Shown here: positions 47,692 through 60,924 of the stretch, in pieces
Numbering within the stretch: the first letter of the stretch is position 1
Layout: each line of letters begins with the position of its first letter
Assembly (NCBI GenBank): GCA_009869945.1
Contig: WIXG01000309.1
Coordinates: forward strand, 30,645 to 94,644
Length of the DNA stretch: 64,000 bases
Reading direction: 5' to 3'
Origin: Mesaphorura yosii
Lineage: Eukaryota > Arthropoda > Collembola > Poduromorpha > Tullbergiidae
Program-made: the position numbers and the translations under genes
The notes under the pieces: generated by a model
Told to the model about the DNA's origin: nothing
The model's input: only the letters and a program-made list of their open reading frames with translations
Database searches by the model: none

Positions 47692-49935
47692 GCGTTTTAC
47701 CTTCTCTCTTTATTTGCGTAGCGTAGAAGGTTCGTAGTTCAGTACGAAAAAAGCTGACGCTAAAATTTAATGACTAAACGATAACTGTTCTCAATTAAAT
47801 AAATTGAATATATACAGGAAGAGTTAGGAGACAGTTTTTGTGGCAAGTTGAAAGGAAACGCAGGTTAATAAAATTCTTTACGATTGAGAAATGAGGTAGA
47901 AGTTCATGAAGTGTTTTCCCGAGTAGTGCGAATGAATTTCTCAGATAAAATGTGCAGTCAAATAAATTGATAGACTCAGTCTAGATGTTTATAATTTAGA
48001 ATCTAGATAGACTAAATTTAATATGAACTACATTTGACATAAGAAACGTTGTTCGTTATTTTTTGCTTATCGTCATTGTTATTCCCTGCCAAAGCATTCA
48101 ATAAATTCTGTAGCTTTTGACGATTACAGACCATTAATTTCTTGTTCCTTTATTTCACTAGCATATACTCCGGTCATGATAACGTTGATAATAATTAAAC
48201 TTATCTTCACAACTGAATTACCTGCATATAAACTAGTACATTGCAATATTATACTAGAATACCAAAGACATTCTTGAAACCTACTCTTCGACATTTTAGA
48301 GCGTCGATATTTTCCTTAAACAGTATTTATTTCGGGGATCGGGATCTAGCAGGGAACAAAACTATGGCAAACATTTAAATATTTATTCATCTTATTTGAA
48401 GTCTTCAGCATCTTCTCAGGCGAACAAGTTCACTTGCACTTTTCACACGCGCCGAAGCGTTTAGCATTGTTTGGACATGATTCTGGTCACTTGTCCTGAT
48501 GCGCCTCCACACTCTTGGCCATTTTCGCATAATTTTAGAAATTAAACAGCATTTTAACGTAGTTGACTTGTAGTACACCGACACTAAGGTTCCAAGGTTA
48601 ATGCTAGAACCATATTATAATTGGTTTACAAGAATAGCAATAATAATTAATAAGAGTAGTAATCAATAGCGAATATAGCAGCACATTTTTATATTTCTGC
48701 TCGTTCTCACTAACGTTGTAGTAAAGATTCATTTCGCATTGCGCTTTGCTGTCCGCTCCGACCCTAGCGCGCATAACTGAGCCTTACACTTACTACATAC
48801 AATACAGGACAGTACAGGAGAAAAGAAATGATTAATCTTTGTCGTTATCATCGCCATCATCATCATCTTTCATATAAAATATAAATTCTTGTATTGCTTT
48901 CTTTCTTTCTTTTCTCCAGCGTTGCCTTACCATGCCTTCCACTGCTTTCACAATGCCACAATGCAGCGTGGAGAAAGCATGATCGCAGTCACGACTCGCG
49001 TCTACAGCTGCCGCTGCTAAGTGCTGCTGTGCTGTGCTGTGCTTGCAGGCCAGGCCCAACCAAGAATCCGCTCTTCGTCGCAATTCAATATGAATTTTTC
49101 TCGTCCCCGTTTAATCCACGTTCAGCTGTTGCCCGTCTGGTATTTTTCTTATTACTTCTGGGAGCCGTCACGGCGTGACATTGCATTGAGAGCATGTTGA
49201 CGGAAACGCAAGAATGGCGAGAAATCAATACGTTCACTCATCCATTTAATGACCCTGCTCATCACAATAATTCCCGTGTCAAGTGCCCGGGCTTCAACTC
49301 ACGATGAGTAATAGGCAGGAGTCTTGGAATGCAACCACCGCCTCGTTTCGTCGTTTGAGTTCTCATTACATGCGTTTCACCAACCTGAGGAATTCACTTG
49401 GTTTGCACGACGGCATCTGGGATATGGCTGGTCGTCTTCTTCCGTGCAGAGCACAGCATGGCAGGCAATTTATATCCCGTGTCAAAATTCCAATGGCGAC
49501 GATATGAACTATAAGCTAACCGGGAGTAAGAAATTCCTGTCTTGGAAAATATTAACCTGTGTACCTCATCGTTTGGGGGCATTAAAGTATTTGTCACCAT
49601 CACTTACACTAACTTCATGGCCCTGGAACAAGTTGTATGTGATTATGGAGTGGGAGATACGGACCTTTTGGCTGGGCGATGGTGACGGCGATTTTCTTGA
49701 CTTGACATTGTGGACATCTTAAATAGTATAACAAGAATTGCGTTCACTCTGATTTCTGTAAACGTCTCAGTTGTCCTGTCATGTTTTACTTGGGCCGGTC
49801 GCTTCTTGGAAATCTGCATGACAGCGTAAGCGAGCACTGTGAGAAAACTGTCTTGATTTATGGCGTTTATGTCACTGTCGATGGAGCAGCGCGACGAACT
49901 GGCGAGGAGGACGACGAATCTGCCGTCCTCACTTG
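47692..49935. other. Piwi / dpr 3' intergenic region
   Basis: Convergent spacer of over 2 kb. Contains the Piwi poly(A) signal and short simple repeats: an ATC run near 48850-48866, CTTT units at 48897-48913, and GCTGT units near 49025-49043. No gene recognised; short open frames here lack family features. Confidence 0.55.
47798..47803 (+). terminator. Candidate poly(A) signal of the Piwi gene
   Basis: AATAAA about 107 bases past the Piwi stop codon. Confidence 0.5.
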
Positions 49936-52900
49936 TCATCTTGAAGTTGACTCATAAAGATTGATTGATGGTCTTCTATTTGAATTTGAGTGGAGAACAG
50001 TGTGATGATGGTGACAGAGTCCGTGAAAGACGACTACACAGGTTAGCAGTAGATACACATTATTGAAGAGATTAATCCCTAGAAATAACTGAGACGAAGA
50101 TACGCCATGGTTGTTTCCATGTTGCATGGCAGCCGGATTCTCACCTGCAATCATACAAGAGACCGATGAAATACAACACGAGTGTAAGTCGAGCTACAGC
50201 GAAAGTGACCGTCTACTACGCTATCAGGAAGAGCGGTGTGAAACCGTCTGGAGTGGTGTGAAAGTAAACAGAGTTAAAGAGAAAACGTCAAAATTTGTAA
50301 TTGGAAATGTTTTGAATCTCTCGCGTTACGTGAAGTTGCGAGTGCCACCAGGCATTAGGATGGTAGTAATAAAAAGCAAGTGAAAGTAATACAAAGTGAA
50401 AAGGATTTCCGTAGTGTTTTTTCTGTTTCCTTCTTGGGCCTGCTGCTGGTACGGGCTTCAGAGAGCTGTTCTGCCGAAAGTAGATATGCTGACAGATATC
50501 CAGAAATCTAATACATCAGCTCAGGTGGAACTTGGCCTTAACATCCCGCCATAAGTACGAACTAAACGCTACGGCATAGTATGAATAGAATTGGATTTGA
50601 AATAAAAAGTGTGCTGCGAATTCTGAAAAAGTAGGGACGGCAAGCACAAAAGGTTACGTTCAGCCTTCAGGTTGCCCGTTACAAATAGGCCAGGAGAAAA
50701 AGACTCAGATCAGACGCTGGCTTCTATTCTTCTCTTGCAAAGGGTTTCGCTTTTCGCAAATTCGTGGGAGGTTACGGTACGAAATTCAAGCTATGGCACA
50801 GCATGTAATGTTATCGTTAGTAGCTGGTAAGCTTTGGACATGACCGAGGTGTATAAATTGAGAGGGAACTTACACCAGCGCAGCATAATTCAATGGCAAT
50901 GAATGATTGAATATATTGGACTACTTTATTTTGGACCAAAAAGGATTTTTACACCTGCAAGTCTGTTTTTTTTTACAAAATTCTTTGAATCCTTTGACTC
51001 GCTCTTTACTCGACGAGACGGCAATGCTATTTACAGGATCCTATGCGGTGTATGGCCGTAACTACACCCTGAATAATAATTAAAAGCACAACTTACCATT
51101 AAGCACGTGCACAAGCGCCGACGCTGATTCCGAATTCGAGGGCGAACACGTATAATTACCGGAATCATTGGGTTGAGCTTTTGAAATGAGGAGACGTGAT
51201 GTTCTGGTTTGCTTCTCCGTAACGACGTTGATACCTATTCATTCCGAGGCGGGAGGGAGAGCAGAGAAAGACAAAAATAGGCGTTTAAGAAAATTCCCAG
51301 GAAAAATAATCATAATAGCCACAATCAGCGTCCATTATCTTGGACATTAAGTACAATGCGGGCAGTAATTCTAATTCCAGGCTCCTACCAACGACACATG
51401 AATGTGGGCTAAGTAAACTCTTTGATGAGCATGTAAATACGAAGAGCATATACGAGTCGGACGCGCTCTGCATTCAGCACGGCTCTATTCATACAATTTA
51501 ACTTTTTATTCCAGAATTTGGCTCCCGTTATGATGATTATTGTTACAGCCGCAATTATTCCTCCAATGATAAGACGTGCTGTTCTCTGCACTGCCACGTA
51601 CTCACAATCCTGCTATGTTGCAAGGAATAAAATCTACGTTTGGTTTAAAATCCTTTCCACGAATCACGATTCGCGAACTCGCAGTAGTCAGAAGCAGAGT
51701 TTCTGCAAATCGGAGCAAGTAAAAATATTACGTCGAGCATGACCGGAATATTTAACTCAAATCCAGGGAAAAAAACTTTAATTTTGTGTGCTCAGCCTTT
51801 ACAACTCGCACATTCTTCTTCGTTTGTGTTGTGAGCATGCAGCGGCTTTGCTGGCACGCGGACAATGATTTATTTTTATTAAATCAAATCAAAATCAGTC
51901 GTAAAATAAAAATGGCATTACAGTTCGTGCCTGACTGATTTCTCTTCGGGAAATTAAATTATTTTCTGCCCTGCTCAGATTATGAGATGAAAAGTGGTTC
52001 AAATTGGCAGATACACGCTTCGTCAAAATTATTCCGAAAGGCCACAGTTCACGAGTGCTAACACTGATGATATTCATCAATTCCTACAATTCCTAGTTTT
52101 CAGTAGCAAGAACAGAACCGCACTTTCGCGAGTCTTTTCACAAACGTGCGTCACCTCACGCGAAGCACGATGCCGCAGCGAAGCGTGGCCCTTGATAATA
52201 TAATTAATAGGCGCAATTAATTACGGCACAATTGTAATGGATCCACTTAGCCAGGAGCAAGCAGCAATCCAGCGCATGTACGTGTGCTCGTGCACTTACC
52301 TCCTCGTTGTGAATAATTGATCACTCGCCGCCCATGATACCAATAAATGTAGGTTGGTGGTTCGGGTGTTTGTTTCACAATACACGTAAGATTAATATCA
52401 CTGCCAGATTTTATGTGAAGCTCGGAATTACCCAGAATTTCCGCCTGGGATACTGCAATGCAGATAAGTAGGTACACGAATTAGAAATCAGTGACAATAG
52501 TGTACTTTTTCCAGAATTGACAGCCTGCAGCAGCAGAGTAGTGAAGGTCATCCTGCCTCAACTCGCGCGACGCGCGAGATGTGCGATTCAATGCTAAAGT
52601 AGCAACGACAATAAAACTGGAAAGAATGACAAAATGGGATTCATTCAATATTTATGTAGACCATTACACCAATCACGGCGTATACGAGAACTGAAGCTGG
52701 GACAGGATTCTACTGCTGAGACAAGACTCGGGTGGTTGGTTTAGAAAACTTGAACGCAATGGGCGATGAGTTGATGACAGAAAGAAAAAGGTGATACAAA
52801 TTTAAAATGCACTCTGTTTCACTGATACGCATCTGTGCAAGCGTTCGAGTCGGAAGTCGCAAGGCAAGTGCAAGGAGAAAGAATAGTCAAAACCCATTTG

Positions 52901-55900
52901 TCAATTTAATGAATGGACAGCCATTTACCATTACGACCACGACCATTGCGACTATTGCGAGTACTTTTTCATGTGGAACTTTCATCGCGCGAAACAAGAA
53001 TGCATCACCTTCTCTTTTCTCTAATATAAAATTAGGGTGTACGAATAAGAATACATGTCCCATTAAGAATGTGAGAGACCGCGAGCAAGACGAATGAAAT
53101 GGCGAGCCATTTAATTACCCTACGCTCACACGTTGTTCACTGCTTGCCATTGCTACCAGCAGCATAATGGGCATGAAGTATGACCACGATCACACTGATT
53201 ACATGAGTCCGTGTTCGTGCTCCGTGTCCAAGACCGAGTCCGCGCCTTGCACGCCTCTTCATTAGATCGCTAGTATTTGTTTTTGTACTGCTCCATGCAA
53301 TGCAATGCAGAGACTTGAGAAAGCCCCAGCTAAATAATTACACTACTCAATCAGTAATTATTACCCTGGCGCAACACCTACCATGTCCCATTAACTTAAA
53401 TTAGGCTCGACGAAGCCCATTTCCATTCATGTACAACTTTCACTCGCGAACTCCATCAAAGGAATGTGGAAAACACCTTGTGTAATGCTTTTTATGTTTT
53501 ATCTCTGTAATTACACAAGTTTTATGCCCGTGCATAAGCTCCAGGCTAATTCTGTTCGAAATGTTCGCGCACAGATACAGAACGCAGAAATGCGAACGAC
53601 TGTGGAAGTGATGAGGCACGGAAACTTTAATTAGCTTGGAAGCTATGCTGGAGAAGAATCATTTCCATGATTTTACATCCAACTTCGTCTTCTCATTTCG
53701 ACACAAGACTTCCGTGCATGAATTTGTTTCTCCGTGTAAATCATGATTCTTTTGCGGCAATGAAATGGTCGTGATCCAAGATGTGACTCTTGAATGATAG
53801 AAAAAATCTTCCCTTAATAAACGAGAAGATTGCACTGGAAATTGAATTTTGAAAGAGATTAGTCTCACTGCAGGTTCTTTTGTTACAATTTAATAAGTGA
53901 ATCAGGCAGGGATTCAAGTTGAATTAAACCTGTGGCAATAATTTCTTCTCTGCCTGGCATTCATTTAGCCTTGCGCTAAATGCGCTGCAAGTTCTTGGCA
54001 ATTTACTTTAAGTAAGTTAACACGGAAGGAGCGATACGACACGATACAAGAGTTCTGCTTTCGTTCGGGTTAAGAATCCTCTGGGACTTTGACTTTGGAC
54101 TACTCGAAGAGAGGCGGCACAAGCTGCAAGCAAGCCGAAAGGACTTGAAAAGTTACCAGCAACAGCGTTCAGACTCGAAGTGTATTTGTAGGAGGAAAAG
54201 TCAAAAGGAGTCAAGTCAAACAAGCGAAGAAAGCCCAGAAAGTGCAGAAATAGAAGAAAGAAAGGATTTGGCATGAAATCCAAAGATTATTCTCAAAGAT
54301 TACGCGAAGCGACTGTGGAGGAAGGAAATACGAATCGAAAATAATAAGATATGTAAGCCAATCATTCTTTTCTACTCGTAAGTTACGCTGAGCGACTGTG
54401 GGCTGTGTTAGTTTTGGTCCGGGAGCTTATTCTTAAACAAAAGCTGACGCAGCCACACTGCTTGCCTGTCTGGGCTGCACTTTCACTCACTCCCGTCTGA
54501 CGTTTCTGATGAAATAATTGCCTTTCACTTGCGGCTTTCTGACTCGGTGCTGCTGGAGAAGCAGGCTCACTGAGGCTCGGTGGCTCGGTTCCTAAGCTTA
54601 TTCAATTGTTCCCATGGATCTCAGCCATCCATGTCAATGCCACCCTTTTAAAATGTCCGTGTGCGTGCGTGGTGCAATCTCCCAATGCAATGGAACCTCA
54701 AATTCAAATGATACTAATTCAATTCAAATGTCTTTGCTGGTCAAAAGTGGAAAAATGTCCAAGAGCATTGATAAAAGTGATCGATCGCGAGCACCGTCCT
54801 CTTATGAAGCCGAGAGAAACCGCTCACGTTCAGCTGAACTCGCTGCCAGGTGGAATGGGCAGACACCAGACCCGGCAAGTTCGAGAAGGACAGATCCTCC
54901 ACCTGCCACGTCAGCTGCGGTGAAATCAGAAGCTGCCGAAGTCTCCGGATTTCTAAGTCGTTTAGCCGCTTCGTTGAACGAACCGTACATGCCCTACAGC
55001 GGAGCAACCGGGACAAAAATAAATGTGGCCGCCAAAGACGGTGCTTATGTTTCGAAGCAGGGCCACGGCAGGTCGCCAAACCTGTTAAACGACTACTCTG
55101 GTCTTCGTTACAATCGAGGAAACGAAGCCTCAGTTAGGACGACTGATTCATCTGAAACTGTTGGGTTGATCAATAACGCAGACCTGCTCAATACGAACAC
55201 TTTCAGCGCTAAATCGATGAAGTTCTCTCACTCAGGATCAGAGAGAGGTCGGCCGAAGAAATCATCCTCGGAAGACAAACATGAGAGATTGAAGTCCAGT
55301 CACTCCAGTACCAGCAGCCACAGCAGCGGGTCCGTATTGGTGCAAAGACAGAGCAAAGGCAGACATCATGAGCGAAGAAATCATGCCGATTATCAATACG
55401 GAAGGGACACGCCAGCAACGCGTTCTAGCAGCAGAGACCACAAAATCCGGACGCAAGATGAGCGCAATAACAATGCAACTAGAAGTCGTCATTCAAGTCG
55501 CGAAATGGTCAAGTTTGATTCAAACAGCAATGTCAAATTGAGGGGTTCGCCAAAATCTTCCGAGCATCCTAGCCGACATGCTTCGCAAATCCGATCTTCT
55601 AAGCCCAGCTCCCGACATTCGTCTTTGGGCTGGCATTCCAGAGAAATGTTGACTCTTCCGGTAGAGATGTCCAAGTCGGTAGGAGACATGGACGCTTTTC
55701 GACAAGTAAGACACGATGTAACCTGACTGTAATTGCAATGCTTGCGTAAGGTTAACTTTCTTTTGATCACAGTATTCGGGCTCTTTGGGACCAGGGTCAG
55801 GTGAATCCACGATTGGACTCGAACCACAGCCTCCTAAACCCATTGGAATTCCATTCAAACTTGCCATTCATCGGAGGACGACGGCTTTGTCCATGGCAAT

Positions 55901-58900
55901 CATGACTTTAGCACTGCTATCCGGTTCTGCTTCTCAACTTCGATTTATGATGGCCTACGCGACTGCTCACCAATACCCAGAACTCAATTACTTCCTCATT
56001 TGCATGAGCATCGTTATAGAGGTCAGATTGGAAACAACAATCTTGAAATAGAGTAACTAATGAAAGTACAGAAGCGGCTTATTGCAGGTGATAGCCGGAG
56101 CTGGCTACGTGATTCTGTCGAGGTTCAACTTTTCGGAGGAATGCGTGGAAAGAACCCACAGCTACCTCATATTTGGTCTGTTCCTCATTGCCGTGTCCAA
56201 TGTGATCATATCTGCTTTTGCACTGGACGACCACGTGTGCGAATTAGATTTGATGCAAAAGAATGAAATGGACTACATCGATCAAAACCCACCAAACCCC
56301 AACCTTCCACTCTAGCTGTGGCTTTTCCGGCTCCCGGCTGTCCTTGCGCAAGAGATTATACAAAACTCATGAATTAAGTTTAGCATTGTCTGTTCGCTGT
56401 TAATTAACAGAATTTCAGCAGACATTTTGACAATAAATTAGGACCCAGCCAGAAATTGAAACCACAGCGTACAGTCAGAAACGAAGACGGAACCATATTA
56501 TTTGCTAACCTCATTTTTAAATACAGTGCACTCTCAGCATCACACAGCTCTTATCTTACTCACAGTTTATTGAGTCAGATTGGATTCTCGTTCCTCCTCG
56601 AAGCGCATCTTGCGGGACAGAGTTTATAATAACAACAATTTAAAGAAATAAATCATCCAAGCATGTCATTTCGTGGTTCTTTTTCTTACTCCCGCATTAA
56701 ACGTATACGCACGGCAAAGAGAATCTTCATTATTTTTTGCGTCTAGGCCTCGTGTACTTTCACCCCCCAAGAAAAACTACACCACATCGAACGAACAATT
56801 CGTCTCTTTTTCAGATTTTATTTACGACCAAACCAGTGCCCAAGTGTTGATTTCTTCTTCGGCCTGCGTTCCACTACGAAATCAAAGCTCAGTGAACAGT
56901 CTCCAGTGATTCAGGATTTCGAGCTATTCGTTATCGCCCTTCGTCGACATAGTTTGCAACTGTTGCCGTCGCAAGTTTTTCTTGGCAAATTCTTCGGTTA
57001 GCAGTTATCCAGTGAATGACAAAAGACGAGACGATCGAAGCCAGCGTAGTTCGGTGCAGCGTTGTTGTTGGTTTTGGTTTACGGCGACTGAGGAACGAAA
57101 ACATAAGGCGATGGTGGTACGGAGAAATTTATGCACGCTTTATTACCTCACTAAATATAAAAATACACCGTGCAATATTTACTTAATACCCATGCATAAG
57201 TATGTTGGCAAGTTTTTGGCAAACGGCGAGCAAGAGTAAACGAACATTCAAAGAAAGTGAGCCAACGAAGAAATCTATATTACGCTCTCGCATTATTATT
57301 ATACTTGTTCGCATTTACATACGAGACTCGACTCGTACGAGGCGTATGAAATATGAAGCAGTGCCTCAGCACAGATGAACATGAAATATGAGTATGAGAG
57401 CGAGAAGAAGAAAGTAAATATTTATATCTTGTGATACACTTTCTACTCGAAAGCAGCGCAGCAGCAGAAATACTTCACTTCTTTGAGCCAGCTCGCTTTG
57501 AGTTCAGATTGAGGGAATGCATAGGGTACAAAGAAAGCGGCACAAAGAGAAAATACGAAAAATTCCTGATCATCTTTCCCTTTGTACTTTTAATCTGGTT
57601 CGACGCAATGTAAACATGCTTTCTTTACCTTACCTTCATGCACTGTTGCTGTGCAAAGTAGACAGAAGATTATGCAAAGATAATATTACTTACCAACAAC
57701 GCTAAGATGAAATGCCATACTTATCTTCGGCTCTGTGCTAACCTACATTCCAGATAGAACAAATGCGTATTAACTCACGAAACACTATACTTGGTCAATG
57801 GTTGAATTTGGGTGTGACTTACTTGGCACTCGTAAGTGCCCGAGTCTCGCATCTGCGCTGAGCTGACTTTTAGCGTCCATTCATCTGTGCCGTCGGAGTG
57901 CAAGGACTGGAAACGCTGGTCGCCACTATACGTGAGGATTCCAACAGTGAGGATGTGCAGATCGCGCTTCCTGATCCAAGACACCTACACAAAGTAAAGC
58001 AAGTCAAGACATTAAACCCGGTCCAAAGTCGAATTTCATTAAGGCATGTTGCGGTCTGGCCACGTCGTGTCTAGCGTCTTGTCTTGACTTTACAATTTCT
58101 ATTTCTGGATTTATTCATTTATTCATGGGGCAAGCAAGTCGGTGGGCAAGGCCATGTGGCATTGCTGGATCAAAAGTAATTAAACTTGAAATGGAATCCT
58201 TCGCATGTCACAGGCTTGTCCATTCGCATTAAAACGACAGACTTCAAAGTAAGGTATTAATACCAATGGCGGCGTGTTGGGATCACCAGATGAGTAGACT
58301 TGTCAAATTATTCCCCGTATTTAGTCTGACGTTCAAAGTCGCCAGTCATCACATTGCAACTTCTAATGAACTTCGTGACATAAGAATTTGCGACCAAAGG
58401 TACATGGCATAATTTAGATTGCAGTAAACAACGAATGACAACAATTAAATTGATCTTTTTGATGAGAGTCTGATTTTGAGAAAGTAATGACCTCAGAATC
58501 TTTGAGATTGGAATGTAGTATACCGTAAAGGACGATGGCATTGATGAGATTCGTTCTGTCGGAAGTAATCCTACAAGATTTTAAGATTATTAAAGGAAAT
58601 GCTGCCTGATATTCGACTAGCGAAGGAATATTAAAAATTCCAAGACCCAAAAACTACGCTTCCCAAATTAAATCCTTCGAATCTGTTGTTGTTAATCGTT
58701 CACATGAAGACCAAAACACTTCAGACTTGCAGTTATTAAAAAGCTTCCAAAATATGCCTCGCCTATCCCATTCGCATTTGTGGTGAGTCTGCACAATTTA
58801 TTTATCACAGGCTTGATTGCAAAAAATTCCATTCCTGGAATCCTGAGCGCTAATCTCGAGGACGGCTCGTAAACCATTATCGCGCAACTAATGCTCTGGA

Positions 58901-60924
58901 TAACGTCCGTAATGAATAGCCATTCTGCATATTATCTCCGCTGACTGACTGGCAATAACAATTTAATTCGTGTAACGCAAAAGTTTCGGTATGAAAAGTG
59001 AAAAAGTTGGTGTAATCGATAAAGTTTTATATTGCTGCGAAATTCTGACATGCCAAGCGAAGCTTTTCGAAGCTGAGGGTCTACTCGTGCTAGTTGTGGA
59101 CCAGCACCCGGCGGAGGAAGAACATCAGGTAAGCAGACGAGCCCTCCAAGCAGGATAATTTCTGCAACCTCCACTCAACGAGACGAACAAGATGCTCAAA
59201 TATTTTGCGTATGTTAATATTAAAACGCGTAATAAATTGTGAGAGAACCCATCGCCCTGCTAAACTATTTTCATTATGAGTCCTTGAGTGCCAATAATTA
59301 TAAATTATTTTTCGGCGTCCTTTGGAATGTTTCAAGTCTGTAAATTAATGTTCATTTTATTAATCGCTTAAAATTCAATTAACGTGTCGTAAAGTATTCG
59401 GGGCACGATTGCTAATTAATTAAAGCGGCGCGGCGGAGTGGTTTTGGGTGTAATCAATGCATGCTTCGCGAATGCGAACCCTGTCGATTCGGCGCAATTC
59501 TGTGTGTAAGTAATTACATTACATTAGCTGGAGCGATAAGTGCAAGCGATGTGCGACATTAGCGTTGAAGTGGGAAGCATTGAAGCGTTCCCTTTCTTTC
59601 ATCCTGGCGGCTTCCACAACGCCATGACTTTCAATGGGCGAAAGTTGATCCTCTCAATGACAAGACCGCCATTACTCGTCAGTCATAACGAAGCAATATG
59701 TGTAGCCACTCGGACGCCGAGCTGCCGAGTCGTCGGTGTCGCCGACAGTGCTTAAACAAATTCAGTGCAGTGCATGGATTGGCATTGGCACGAGCACCGG
59801 AAAGGAGAGCAGGTTGAACATTTCATTTTTGATCCTGTCATGAAATTTTATGAATATTATTCTTTACTGGCGGACAAAAGTCGTGGAATCGCGAGATAAG
59901 AAACGGAATTGCTGAGTTGAGTGTGCGGACCGCCTACGAAAAGTGCCGATGATGGTTTGGAGTTCAAAATCTTCTTTGCGTTTGCCCGGCTATCGACTCT
60001 TCCGCACTCTGCACTCGAGATACAAGATAACTTCAAGACCGGGTCCAGCAGCTAACAAAAGAGTGGAAATGCCAGTGATGTCTGCTGTACTATTTCGCGG
60101 TAGCGTCTTCCTGGGCGAATAATTGCATTAGCCTATTGCAGCCATTACCATCACTTCTTGCCAGCGTAAAGTTACAAGTTGCGAGTTGCAACCTTACGAC
60201 TTAAGAACTCTCAGAAACAGGATACTCTTTCTGATAAAGAATCGTACTCGTGTAAGAGATCAAACTTGCAAAAGTAGTAGTGGTAAGTGATCCTGGAATC
60301 TGAAGTTATCGCCCATATTTGAAATGGAATGAGCAAGATGTACGTTCGCGTGTTAACTATTCAGATATTCAAAATTCAAGCATGCGATACTTCAAAGGAT
60401 CAATGTTTATAGAAAGCGTTGAACTTTAGAATTTTCTACCGAGCCGAGCACATCGTACACGCTCTGTACAATGAAGACTTGATGAAGTCATAATTTTTTA
60501 TGTACCTTGAAACTTGAAGCAATCTTGAATGTTCAATGCGCCCTGTATTTAAGAATAAAGTGGGAATAGTAACTTATTCCAGCATAAATTCAAATATTCT
60601 CGATATTTATGCGTGGTGTTTTGAATTTTTCGATTCAGTAACTCCGCTCGAAAACTGGTTCATCAGCTTTTATGAGAACCGGCCACGACCATAGAAGTTC
60701 ATGACGAGTTTGAATAGCAGCAGAATAGTAATTTGAAAGTTGACTTACGGCTCTATCACCCAAATTACGAACACGACAATGGAGATATGCGGTTTGTCCC
60801 ACGGTGGTCGTCACATCACGTTTCGTCGAATTCTCAAAGTACGGCTTGGCAAAAGGTTGTTCCCAAAATCCTCCAGCGAGGTAGTTCTTGGACGCACTGC
60901 CACGTGCCGTGAATGAAGAGGGAC
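49936..60924 (-). CDS. dpr: Dpr (defective proboscis extension response) two-Ig neuronal receptor, 5' partial
   Basis: Six exons found: 60924-60749, 57984-57823, 57742-57694 (only 49 bp), 52452-52300, 51234-51097 and 50144-49936; 294 residues. Ig1 spans exons 1-3, with TTTVGQTAYLHCRVRNLGD, VSWIRKRDLHILTVG, DSGTYECQ, then VSTEPKISMAFHLSVV from the tiny exon. Ig2 spans exons 4-5, with INLTCIVKQTPEPPTYIYWY and NDSGNYTC. The last exon gives GENPAAMQHGN and a hydrophobic run (LFNNVYLLLTCVVVFHGLC), a membrane span or GPI signal. Known of the family: arthropod cell-surface proteins that pair with DIP proteins for synaptic matching. The exon with start codon and signal peptide was not found, and the first exon here opens in mid-codon. 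Introns up to 5 kb are typical of dpr genes. Confidence 0.92.
50145..51096 (-). other. Last intron of dpr
   Basis: Phase-1 intron between the Ig2 exon and the C-terminal exon. Nothing else recognised. Confidence 0.6.
52453..54613. other. 3' half of the big dpr intron, upstream of the nested ninjurin gene
   Basis: AT-rich intronic DNA that must also hold the ninjurin promoter. No coding exon seen on either strand. Confidence 0.5.
54614..56315 (+). CDS. Ninjurin-family membrane protein with long basic Ser-rich N-terminal region
   Basis: Three exons: 54614-55705, 55773-56021 and 56088-56315, all phase 0, 522 aa from the first ATG. Several later Mets (for example in SGKMSKSIDKSD) could be the true start. 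Residues 1 to about 365 are low-complexity, rich in Ser, Arg, His and Lys (SSHSSTSSHSSGS, RSRHSSREM), and look disordered. The last 140 residues match ninjurin: HRRTTALSMAIMTLALLSGS with SASQLRFMM, a membrane span (LNYFLICMSIVIEVIAGAGY), RFNFSEE, then a second span (YLIFGLFLIAVSNVIISAF). Known of the family: small adhesion proteins; ninjurin-1 oligomers drive plasma-membrane rupture in lytic cell death. Usual length is about 140-250 aa, so the N-terminus is unusually long. The gene lies inside a dpr intron on the opposite strand. Confidence 0.82.
56432..56437 (+). terminator. Candidate poly(A) signal of the ninjurin gene
   Basis: AATAAA about 117 bases after the stop codon; another AATAAA follows near 56645. 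Confidence 0.45.
57985..60748 (-). other. Intron of dpr within the Ig1 domain
   Basis: 2.8-kb phase-0 intron splitting the Ig1 domain before VSWIRKRD, a conserved dpr intron position. No nested gene or notable repeat recognised. Confidence 0.6.

Noticed and set aside
48832..49178. Open frames on both strands near the CTTT and GCTGT repeats
   Set aside because: Composition is driven by simple repeats; no family similarity and no splice partners.
51409..51597. Minus-strand frame with a membrane-like run (LIIGGIIAAVTIIIITG)
   Set aside because: It lies between two dpr Ig2 exons that join in phase without it. Isoleucine-rich frames are expected by chance in AT-rich introns.
57775..57822. Read-through of the dpr Ig1 exon into VSHTQIQPLTKYSVS
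   Set aside because: A perfect GTAAGT donor at 57822 follows ECQ, and the true continuation VSTEPKIS lies in the exon 57742-57694. The read-through peptide does not match dpr.
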